Shown: positions 28,073 through 38,789 of the stretch, in pieces
Numbering within the stretch: the first letter of the stretch is position 1
Layout of the letters: every line of letters starts with the position of its first letter
From: Ophiodon elongatus
Taxonomy: Eukaryota; Chordata; Actinopteri; Perciformes; Hexagrammidae
Direction of reading: 5' to 3'
Length of the DNA: 64,000 nt
Assembly (NCBI GenBank): GCA_016806645.1
Contig: JACSYO010000912.1
Coordinates: forward strand, 2,042,001 to 2,106,000
Made by a program: the position numbers and the translations under genes
Notes under the pieces: generated by a model
The model's input: only the letters and a program-made list of their open reading frames with translations
Told to the model about the DNA's origin: nothing
The model's database searches: none

Positions 28073-28675
28073 AAAGGACAATTCCAGTTAATTACAACCT
28101 AAGTTTTATTTTCACAGTTTTGGCCATAATTTTTATATTGATCATTTCAGGTTTGAAACCAACTTGGCGGAACTTATTTGGAAGAAGGAAAAACATGATG
28201 AATATTAGAATGACTATTGAACCTGCCCATTGTAAATATAAATCACAATTCACGGATCAACTTCTTGGTTCAACTTTGACCTTGTAGATGTCACTTTGGA
28301 CTTTGGTAAATTATGATGAGCTTGTTTCACTATTTCTTTGACATTCTATAGAATTAATTAATTAATTAATGGAGATCACAATGTGTCATTGGCAGATTAA
28401 TTGATAATAAAAAATGTATTATTAGCAACTTTTCAGATGCCCTTATGTTTCATTTGTATCTCTAGATTAATAGGTTATATAATCTGGCTAAACTCCTGTC
28501 TTTTTCACAAACCTGTCTGATGCTCATATTTCTTGACTCGTCTGTCTTTGTTATGGCAATGTTGCCATGTTCCCAGATTGTAGCAATTAGTAACAATATT
28601 ATTAAAACTGATAGAAATGATGAACAAAAACTATGAATATAAGACCCAAGTTGTATTAAACCAGAATGATCCTTT
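28073..28675. mobile_element. foldback nonautonomous DNA element with about 65-bp inverted termini
   Basis: The left end (AAAGGACAATTCCAGTTAAT...) and the reverse complement of the right end (AAAGGATCATTCTGGTTTAA...) align over about 65 bp at roughly 75 percent identity. The interior is AT-rich with no open frame. One-armed relatives occur at 9066-9135 and, more decayed, about 525-775, so it is a dispersed family. No target-site duplication could be seen. Confidence 0.6.
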
Positions 28676-28731
28676 AAAGTATAGGGTAAACTTGGAATCT
28701 GGAAATGGAAAGATTGTGATTAAAAGGGTTC

Positions 28732-28732
<1 letters not shown>

Positions 28733-28776
<44 letters not shown>
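28733..28776 (+). repeat. (AC)n microsatellite
   Basis: 22 AC units, 58 bp beyond the right end of the foldback element. Confidence 0.95.
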
Positions 28777-28777
<1 letters not shown>

Positions 28778-29119
28778 ATCCCCAGAGCTCCAGCTGCCCA
28801 GGGCTCTAAAGTCACGTTGTCCCAGTGTGATTGAAGGTCCAGCTGGTAGACCAGCCCTTTTGATCCCTTTCCCTTTTATGAGAAAGACAAACAGCTCCTC
28901 GTCGTCACCCACACTGGAGTGATTGATACACACACACACACACATTGTGATCACAGTTAGGCACACACATGCATCCAAACGTTCACGTGGTGATCACAGA
29001 CAGGCACATGTGCACGAACACACACACACTTGCATTTTCTTAATGGATGCACACTGTAATCACTCTGCTAATGACCTGCTTGAACTCTGAATGAAACCCA
29101 GAGGGTGAGAACAAAAGGT

Positions 29120-29120
29120 G

Positions 29121-29154
<34 letters not shown>
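29120..29154 (+). repeat. (GA)n microsatellite
   Basis: GA units with one AAA interruption. Confidence 0.9.
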
Positions 29155-29934
29155 TACAGTTGGAACCATGCAGTGTGTGAATATGGCTGCAAAGCTTGTT
29201 CATTATTCAGTTTGGGCAACTGTTATGACCCTGCAATACATTTAATGTATTGAGGTTATTAGTAATAGTAAGTAGCTTTATAATTTATTTGATTTGTATT
29301 TATTGTGTTGATTTGGGCGTCAAAACACCACCAAGTTCCACTAAGTTCCACCCTGAAGCTAATTTCACCGTAAATATCATATGTGTTAGTTTAGTTCATA
29401 TTCAGAAGCTGCAAACCAGAGAGCCATGTTTTCTATTTGTAATAAAACCAAAGACCCAACCAATGGAACTGGATGTCCCTGACACTGCCTTGGCCCTCTT
29501 TGAGAAATGCATGTATCCTTCATGTGTACATTTCTAGTCCGAAAACATAGGAAGCCGTTTCCTTCCTCTAGCTGCCAGACCAGCTATCCTCCTGATTTGG
29601 GAAATCCTTGGTTACTGACTGTATTCAACGTGCTGCACACCTGCCTCCAAGTTTTGTCCTGGTTGTTGTGTCTGGCTGGTGACGAGCTGCTCTTGTTGTG
29701 ACCCATTCGCTTCCTAGTCAAATTTATTTTGTATACTACTAATGTGTTTTGTCTTGGAAAACTGGGCTTTGTTTTGTATTCTAATGTTGAAGGAATTTCT
29801 CTTTCATGGGGTTGAAGGGTGAAGTGGTTGGGCTTTATTGGACCTCCAAACGGAGGTTTTTCAGAGCCTACCATGTTCACACCACTCTCGCTCGCCACTT
29901 AGCTTCCTCCCAGATGTCATTGTGAAAATACTTG

Positions 29935-30215
29935 TGTGCAACGATCGGATGAGATGACGATGAAAACTTAGAGGATCCCTTTGTGTGTGCCTTCTTGACT
30001 TTACTCGTTCGCTTGCTTTACTCACTTTTGTTTTTCTTCTCTTGTACTGATTCGCTAGAGCTGATCAGCCAATCAGAGTGCTTTCTCTCCCAGACGGGCG
30101 CCACCGCCAATTCAACATTCTGAATTTGCCAAAAAAGCCGCCGACATGGGCAGACTGGTGCCAACTGTGCGGGACACACCCGACATTGATGTGTCAGGGC
30201 CTGAAGACAAAGTGA
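29935..30215 (+). repeat. possible teleost dispersed repeat (CTGATCAGCCAATCAGAGTG family)
   Basis: GAGCTGATCAGCCAATCAGA and CAGACTGGTGCCAACTGTGC resemble a repeat I recall from fish genomes. Single copy here, so identification rests on memory alone. Confidence 0.35.
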
Positions 30216-32766
30216 CTTATTGGGATCATTTTCAGTTACTACAAGTGAAACATTTATTTGGATCTGGAGCAGTTGGTCTTCAAGTAAACACAGTTGTATG
30301 TTTAAAGTAGCTGTTTATCTTATAAGCACTGGTTGACTCCACTAAATGCATGACAGGAACAATTGTGCTGCGATTTGCAAGCTAATATCCAACCAGAATG
30401 TTTGAAGTGGGGATATCCAGTGATTGGCTTTTTTAATTGTTCCGTCCACCTCTCTTCCCCTTTGGCAAACTGAGGAGACAATAGAAGGGTAATAGTAGAG
30501 CGAAGAGGAGGGGAAGAAGGGAATGTGCTGCCGGATCTACACTTCCTGGGTCTCTGCTGCCCCAGAGGCTTTTCAGGGCCTCCTTACATGGGAGCCACCC
30601 ATACGTGGGATTTGCATAAAACTGACTTTGATGGGATCTCCCTGCAGCTAAAGTGTTAAGACACAACGTGTATTCATATTCACAACTAGGCACTGCACGG
30701 TGGATGAGAAAGATCTTCCGCCCAGAGAAGGGCGTCATCTTTCTCAATTTTGCACCACAGGGCGTCAAGGTGTCTGGGTTTGTTTTAGACAGCTAATATT
30801 TAATGATAATGAGTGTGACACTGCTAAAAGGAGTGTCATACCTGTGCCTAATGTGCTCTAAATGGTTATTTCACAGTGACTATATAGAAGGAGCACGGGT
30901 AGAAGGATGGGCAGGATGAAGGATGAATGCAGACAGAAACTAGAGACTACAAATAGAGATGGAAATAGATAAAGAGTAAAAATCCAGTAAGGCAGACAGA
31001 CAGGGAAACAAAGACAAAATCGACAAAGAGATACGGGTGAGAGGAGAAGGACATACGAAGTAAAAAGGACAGCGCTATAAAACAAAAAGATGAAATGAAT
31101 GAATTGAGATACTGTGAGTCCTGGGGTTCAACTTCTTTTTCTTTCCCCTCCCTCTTTCTCTCACGGTAATCCCTCCAGTAGCAGTGAGCTGTTAGGCTCC
31201 TCCATAAATCAGCGTTTGTATGAAATACCAGCGGGAGCCAAAGGTCAAAGGAGAAAATTAGCAGCTGTCTTTTTCTCTCCTTTCATGTTAGCCGCGGGGC
31301 TAATCGCCAAGTGCGCCATCAGCCTCATTTCCACTTTAAAACAAACTCCCCGACAAGCTGGGGAGGAGCTGTTTGCCCGCGCTTACATTTTATGGCACTG
31401 GTTTTTATTCTGAGGGGGAGGAAGGGTGGTGGGAGGGTGAGGGGGTTCTCTTACTCCTGGCTTTCTGTCAATCCTCTCCTTCTACACTCAATTTATTTTT
31501 CCTTCCACCTATCCCATCATCGTCAGGTGTGGGAGGGCAAACAGTTGAGCATGCTCCTCTCACACTGCTTTGCTGACACATTTCAGCAGCGCTGGAGGAG
31601 CAGTGATGATTGGCGGCCTTTCCCTCTGATGCACTCCAAGGTGGTGCTACTCATTAATAGGAGGCCTGGTGAACTCTGTTGACCTTTTCACTCTCACAGT
31701 GTCTGTTTTTCTGCTGCCTAGTTGTTAGGACTTCCCAATTTTGAACTGGATGTGGCATTATTGGTTGATATAGTAGAAGGAAGGTTTTCGTAGCATTTCC
31801 AAATGTGCTTAACAGTGACATTTATGCATTTATTTTTGTTTGTAAGAATATAAATGAAAATGATTTTCTGATTGCTATCTTCCTCTTGTTCTGCCTCTGT
31901 TCTGTTGTTTTTTATTTAAAAAAAATGTATGTCCCTTTACACGAAGAGGACAAATAACTGAAACAGCAGTACGGTAACATTTGGTCCCTTGACCTTATGT
32001 TCATAAATACATATATTATGGTACAGTCGCCTTGAACTTACTTTGCCATTTATAAACATTTATTTATAAGCATTAGTGTTTCTATTGGAGCACATTCACT
32101 TGGTTAAAGTTGAATAATAATGAATTCTGAATTCTGAATCTGAGGAAGCCAACTAGAGATCCTTTAGAAAAGAAAATGTATGCCTGTTTGTCATTTGGGC
32201 TTCAATTGAACAGAACAGAGTGAATATTTGTAGGACGTAAATGTAATGTTACCGAACCTTAAGCCTGAAGCTTAGTGTTTGAACACATTGACAGTTATTT
32301 TATCAAGTTTCCATGTCTGTCGAACAACGCAGTCGTTTCTCAGCAATGCATACATGTTTTTATTGAAGTTGCGGTAGCTAATTTAAGTTATATTGTAGAG
32401 AATGAGGTAGCCATTGACCATGACTGCCAGCTTTTCTTCCATTTATGAGTGGCGAAGACAACACCAATCTTGTTCCGTTCCAATTGAGCATGATTGGTTG
32501 CCTCCATGATGTCGTTCCTGCATTTCAACAAACATTTGCAAAAAGTTGGACCCTTCTCAGCTCCCCAAATCAAACGGCGAGACAACTTTAGATTCTTTGA
32601 GTAGTGCGTCCCTCTAGCATGTCTTTTTTTTTTTTTGCTTCTTTTTTTTTCTGTGCTCTTGTCACTGGTTTGAAATGGGTAGGGCTCAGTTGGAGAAATG
32701 TGACTTAAATCAGAACCTGATGAGAGTTTGTTGTTTAGTCGCTGTCAATAAGATCTGATCAAACCA

Positions 32767-32895
32767 TCCATCCATTCCATTCCATTATCCAAACCGCTTA
32801 TCCTTTTTAGGGTCGCGGGGCGCTGGAGCCGATCCCAGCTGACATTGGGCGAAGGCAGGGTACACCCTGGACAGGTCGCCAGTTCATCGCAGGGC
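32767..32895 (-). mobile_element. 5'-truncated non-LTR retrotransposon tail with 12-bp target-site duplication
   Basis: A 129-bp copy of a tail sequence common in teleosts, read on the minus strand, ending in GGATGG/GGAAT-type repeats. It is flanked by the perfect direct repeat CTGATCAAACCA at 32755-32766 and 32896-32907, the mark of target-primed reverse transcription. It is severely truncated and has no coding capacity. The family (L2/RTE-like) is from memory and not resolved. Confidence 0.75.
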
Positions 32896-33028
32896 CTGAT
32901 CAAACCACACCTACAGTTTTGGTGAGGCCTCTAGCGTCAGTTTTGCACATGTCAGTGACAGTAAGTCAATATAAGCTCATTACAAGCATAACGTCTTTTC
33001 AAAATAAACTTCTGTCTTCACAGGAAGT

Positions 33029-33110
33029 TCGATTTAGGCAGCAAAACCACTTAGTTAGGTTTAGGAATAGAGCGTGGTTGACTTTAGCTTCAATGACTCT
33101 GTGTGGACTA
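33029..33110 (+). repeat. dispersed repeat, GGTTAGGTT family, partial copy 3
   Basis: Contains TTAGGCAGCAAAACCACTTA and GTTAGGTTTAGGAATAGA, the 5' half of the family at 4.4 and 18 kb. The 3' part is not seen. Confidence 0.45.
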
Positions 33111-34161
33111 TCTCGCACTTTATACTGCGTAAATTGCTCTGCCCGTAATGGCGCATCGTATACGCAGAGGACCACTTACCAAGCTGCATTATTTGGCGTG
33201 TTAGGAGTGAGAGCGGTTGAGAACGGTTGCACAGGCAATAACGGAACGTACAGGCTTCACAAATGTAGTGTTGGGCTGATAACTATAGATTGTACAGGTG
33301 TTTCTATTATTGTTCTACACTTGTATCTTTGTGTCTTTGTCTCCCTTTCTCTGCTGTTCCCTTCTTTCAAAACCTCAACTTCCACTTGCCTTGTTTCTGG
33401 CATGACAAGTAAATTGTGCTCCGAGATGAAAGTGTTGTTCAAGTAAATCGTCAAGAAATAATAAATGAACAAAAGTAGTAGATATATTTCTGTATTTCAC
33501 TTCCATCTTTTTTGCCTTTCTTTGTCTTCCTCTCTCTTCTTTGACCCTCATCCCATCGCTCTCTTTCTGTCTACTCTTTCTTCTCCTTCTCTACACCCCC
33601 TCTCCATGATTTTTGGCCATAAGTCGAGAATTTATACTATGACAGTTTGACACAACTGAAAGGATAAAAGGATGAAATTATGACATTTTGTACAAACATA
33701 TACAATACAACTGCGAGGCGGTAATTCTAGTTTTCTCTGTGGGAATGTTTTCCCTGTGGGTTGTCAGAGCAGTTAGTGAGTTACATAGCAGCAGTGCTTT
33801 GTTGACGTTCCTCTTTGCCTATCTGCTGTGCTGTGTGTTTTGAAACTCACCCTCCCTCTGCACACCTGCTGAGTAGCTGCATGATACTGGGAAACATCCC
33901 ACAATGGGGTCAAAACACTTTTATCTTAGTTTTAGTTATGGATTTAGAAACTCTCTCAGGAATAAATTAACAATATGCAGCTGGCCAGAGCTGAGGTCCT
34001 GGATGATTGCTCTCTTTTGCTGTATCCGGGACTTCCTTTATTCACAGTAGGTGGGTTTAACTCTTCATGTTGTAACAATATCATAGCTTCGCAAAAGAAA
34101 GTCCAGAACACAAACATACATGTTTAAAACGTAATAAAAGCAAACAGGAGTAGGTTATATG

Positions 34162-34285
34162 TAATCAGAATCAGAACTGTGTATTGCCAAGTATATTGCA
34201 CATACAAGGAAATTGGCTTGGCGAATGGTATATAACAGTAAACACAGTGCAATAGAAAATATTAAAATGTACAATAAAATATGGT
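34162..34285 (+). repeat. teleost dispersed repeat (AATCAGAATCAG...TTGCCAAGTAT family)
   Basis: TATTGCCAAGTATATTGCAC and ATACAAGGAAATTGGCTTGG match a very common fish repeat recalled from memory. No coding capacity. Limits approximate. Confidence 0.5.
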
Positions 34286-35507
34286 AAACAAAATGTGTGG
34301 GCATGGACTTGAGTGCTAGCGCGCACATAATACTGTAATATATGCAGGTTGTTTTAACCTCACGGTCACTGTCTTTGCATAGACAGCTTGTACAGATACA
34401 CAAGGTTTGTCAGATGTGTGGTAACTGATAGCTTCTTACTAAGACCTTCAAAGGTTTTGGTGCTTTTGAACTTAAAATGTTGCACAAAATGAAAATCACA
34501 TTTTTATTTTCTTTGTAATTGCAGTTTCTGATTTAGTATGAGATACTTTCTGGGACTGACAGAGTGTGAGGCACAGCCTTAAACGTGTATGACTCACACC
34601 AGAACCATGAGAGTCTGCACAAGTGCTCGTTAACTTCCTTGCGAAATCCAATATTTTTGTTGTGTTCCTTGACTTTAAATTTGCTGTTTGGTCTGTTGAG
34701 TTATTTTTACTGTACAGAGTAAACACTGCAAAAAAGCACCAAACCGTAGACATGCACATGCTACTTTCATGCATATTATCCTACACGAATACACACAGCA
34801 AACGCATCAGGAAAAAATGAGAAGGAGTGTATGTGTAATTTGTATGAATAAGTATGTTTTATGGAAACGAACCATGTTTCAAACAATCAATAGGAGAGCC
34901 GTTCTTGAATCTAATCAATTAGAAGCTGGTGGAGCAGAGCGAGCCGTACACATAATGTAACACTTAGGATAAATAAACACAACCCACCATCACCACACAT
35001 GATTGGCAGGTAATCATTTCACATGCCAAAACATCCAGTTGACAGCTATAATTTTATGGATTTTTATGACAAGTACATTTGTTCCCTCTTGTTTCATTGA
35101 GGCAATTTGCATCTGCATGCGTGATAATCAGACATGTTTCTACATTTCTGAGCTCTGTTACACTAAATATCTATTCCACATATTCTATTTGTTTTCATTC
35201 CAAAGCACTTTGCTGAACACTGACAAACAAAAGGACGCTTTCGTACAGCACTAGAAAATATATTGCTTTCAATTGGAAAGATAAGCGAATGTTGCCTTGC
35301 CCAAGGGCTAAACAGAAGCTCTTTGGGGATAAAAGAGTATTACTCATGCCTATATGTTTCCTGCTTTATCAGCAATGGCGTTGTTCTGAAAGCAGAAAAT
35401 ACCAAGAACGCTTCTTTTAACTTTGGAAAAGTTCCAGTTTGAAGTTTTGGTTGTTTCAGAAAGTATTTCTAGGAAAATGCACAATTTAAGTCTACTGCCA
35501 TGTTCAG

Positions 35508-35935
35508 TGCATAGACTGTGTAAAATATGGACGTAGTCTCCGTGACGTCGCCCATAGGTTTCTGGAGAGTAGTTGTTCAGCTCAAAGTGGGTGTCTCCGG
35601 TCGTTGCCATCTTGCAGTAACTTCACAGCCTAACTCTGATAATGAGCAAAGATGTGGATCTTTGGTGACTGGCAGGCGCCCACCTGCCACTCAAAGCGGC
35701 CACGTCCTTAATGATGCCTGACTTTAAGCCTTAATACCATTTAAACTGGTGATTTATATAAAAATTCACCCCTGTACAGTTGTCATGGGAACGTACCAGG
35801 CTGTAAACATGGGGGGGTTTATGGGAATTGACCCACTTTTGGAGACAGCCTCAAGTGGCCATTTGAGGAACTGCAGTTTCTTCCGCATTGACTGCACCGG
35901 AGGTTGCCGCTTGGTTTAGTGCCAATGCAGGAAGC
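35508..35935 (+). repeat. teleost dispersed repeat (TGGACGTAGTCTCCGTGACG family)
   Basis: Recognised from memory by TGGACGTAGTCTCCGTGACG, GGTGACTGGCAGGCGCCCAC and GGAGACAGCCTCAAGTGGCC; very frequent in percomorph genomes. It overlaps a 64-residue open frame that is only a by-product of the repeat. A possible related end fragment is at 5096-5205. Confidence 0.6.
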
Positions 35936-38391
35936 AGTGTGCCTTTAATGTAGCAAGGTGGAAAGTAAGGTAGTGTAGGTTTGTTTTGTGAATGGAGTGG
36001 AGCACGTCCAGTTGTCATGTGTGAGGCCAGAGTTTGTGTTCAGTCACAGAACTGCGACTGATTTAACTTTTTTTATTTTACATTACAATCTCTTCCTTAT
36101 CCTAATTTAAGTGTTGAGTTGCTTTACCTTAACCATCATTTATTTTCCATATTCATGATTGTTTTCCAAACCTTAAACATAGGTTGCTGTCATTGTCAAG
36201 CATTCACATTCGATGTTGAAAAACAACGTCGCGCCACATAATCCCAGGATTTATAGAATGATCCAATAATCACCAATATTATCTACCTATAAGTACTGCT
36301 TCCTTAAGTTTCTCACTGAGACTTGGGACCACTGTCTCTATTTTAAAAAAGACATTTGTCTAATTTTGGAATATTACAGCAATCTATTTGAGACCCTTCC
36401 AGACTCTCTCTCTCTCAATTTGTATTTTTTTTCCCATTTCAATAGTTGCATTTGTAATCCAGAGACCAGCTATTTTGCAGCTTTGGAATTTTTAGCTGCT
36501 TTTAAAATTCACATGTAAACTCTGACACAATCTGCTAATTGGCATTCAGATAAATTTGCCTGTGTTGCTCCCTTTTATAATTGCGGTCCACTCACTCCAA
36601 GGTCATACATGTGGTGTTTGCATTATTTTGTCCACCCTTTATCTATGCTCCCATCAACATCAAATCCTATGGCTGTGAGTTCTGTTGTTGTGCTCTGTGA
36701 AATGATTTGTGAAAAACAGTAGGAAGCAGCTCGAGGCGGCGGGATGGGCGACGTGCGGATGGAAAACTGGTTTTACAGTGACAACAAGTCCTGTGCATCC
36801 ATTCACACAGGTGATGCAACACACGACTGCTTAGTGCCAACCACAAACTGAATTGTTTTGGTTTTTTTTGGACACGGAATCGGACACCGTGTGGACACAG
36901 CAATCACCCGCACTTCTCCGTTGAAGCGTGTCCGAAATGACAGGATGCGGATAGGTTGATATAACAATAGGTGGCTGTAAAGATAGTAAATCAAACAATG
37001 AACCACTGTGTTTTGGTTTTATGGTGTCACTGTTGTCTCATGCTGCCGTCTTGTCCAGAACTGAAACGGCTAAACAAGGGATCATTTGATCAATAGGGCC
37101 TTTTCATTTGCCTTATCAGTGCATGGATTTGCTGTCAGGCTGAACCTTGGCCAGTTAACCGTTGTCAGTTTAAACCAGCGTTCGTCTGAAACAAGTTTTG
37201 TTCAGCCTCTAATAGGCCTGACCGTTGCTTCATATCAAGCATTTTTCTACATCATTTGTCTGATACTCATTAAGGGTGGCTAACGGAGCACAAAGTGAAC
37301 ACACATTTCTCTCGCTTTCGCAATCAGAAGAAGAATCACTTGGTGTGTCAAGCATGATAAATTGACAAACATCATGAATAAACATGAAATTGGTTTAGTG
37401 GAATTACTGCAGGAACAATTGAAGTAGTTATACAAAGCGTTCAGTGCGGCACGACAGCGTACACTAGATTATGTTTGGTGTGATTGTCATTACACTATAA
37501 AAATAATTTGTGATGAAAAGTTGGATGCGATGAGGTACTTGTTTTATAATCTTTTTCAGCTGTACATATTATCTTTCACAGAGGAAAGACAGACGCACAT
37601 TCTGTCTGTCTGTACATGCTGACTTGGCAAACATTCGCTCACATCAGATAGGGTTCTGGTTACCACAAAGGTTTGCCAAGCCAAACCGGATTAGGCCGAG
37701 CATCACAGACATTGTTTCCATACATTATTAAACTTTTAAGCCACCGAAAAACAGGATTGTATGAAAAAGAGGGAGAGTGGGAAGAGGGAGTAATTATTCA
37801 TCCTCGGCACTCACCCGCACCCCCACACCTTCTTTAGCAAATCCCTCACTCAAATTTCAAAAGATGACCACTCAGGGTTTTTTTTTTTTTTCTTTTAATC
37901 TTGTTGAACACCTTACCTGATTGTTGTTGAGACTTTTGATATATTTAGACTTTTCCCAAAGTTGAAATTAAAGTTTATTTTCTCAAATTGGGCTGTTTAA
38001 AAGGAATGGTCTTAACAAGCCATAACAAGCGAATGAATGGCTGGCTTCTCAAACTTTAAGGGTGTTATGCACCATGTCCAACTTCAAAGCCCGTCTTAAC
38101 TCCACACTTTAATTGTATCTTCTTCAAGGCTGTCTGCCTGACCGCCATCTGATTCTGCTGACAACTGCACTCCTCTCTTCTTCATGCTCATCCTTCTATC
38201 TCTTCACTCCTCTGTCTCCGTGTTTCTCCCCCCTCCCCCACCTCCCCCCTCCCTTCTTTCCTTTAGCTCTTCTAAAGTCTCTCTGCTACAAGTGTCAATT
38301 CAGGCACAAGCCCTAAATTACTTTTTTGAATGAGTGTTGACATCTACCACTCACCCTTTAACTCATGCAAACAGAATGATGATATTTGCCC

Positions 38392-38396
<5 letters not shown>

Positions 38397-38428
<32 letters not shown>
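38397..38428 (+). repeat. (CT)n microsatellite
   Basis: About 16 TC/CT units, 150 bp before the upstream TCF/LEF-type cluster. Confidence 0.9.
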
Positions 38429-38430
<2 letters not shown>

Positions 38431-38577
38431 CCACTCTATTTATTTCTCTATCGCTCTTTTTTTCTATTTCTCTCTGAGCCTACAAACAGACATTCACGCT
38501 TCTCTCCATATGGGCTTTAATTTGCCATTGTCCCCCAAGATATTCCTCGCTCAGGCTTGAGATAAAGGGATAATCAC

Positions 38578-38789
38578 TTCAAAGGGAAGCTAGGGGGGAG
38601 ACTGCCCCCTCCCTCCCAGCTGAAAGGACAAGTGGACAATACGCTAATTGAGAGGGGGAACTGATCACAGGGTCTGTTCAAAGGGATGCTTGGCCACGCC
38701 CCCTCCTCCCTCCGACGCACTTAATTTTATTAGTGTTTATGGTGATGCTTCAGCCAAAATTATCACTCAAACCCACCACAGCCTTTGAA
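38578..38789. promoter_or_regulatory. candidate upstream Wnt-responsive element (three TCF/LEF-type motifs)
   Basis: TTCAAAG at 38578-38584 and 38677-38683 and CTTTGAA at 38783-38789 fall within 212 bp, about 3 kb upstream of the axin2 promoter. Between them are ATTA/TAAT homeodomain-type cores and a GC-rich patch. The clustering is seen directly; enhancer function is inference. Confidence 0.3.

Larger units (their letters stand above)
10832..38577. other. upstream gene-free region, second part
   Basis: No supported gene. Apart from the listed repeats it contains stretches that look unique and moderately GC-rich, for example 22085-22260 and 31190-31400, which could be conserved noncoding elements but show no decisive feature. 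The longest open frame (32919-33446) runs across repeat-derived sequence and is not considered a gene. Confidence 0.55.

Noticed and set aside
32919..33446. 175-residue + strand open frame
   Set aside because: It crosses a dispersed-repeat fragment and AT-rich sequence; the translation resembles no family and lacks splice or regulatory context.
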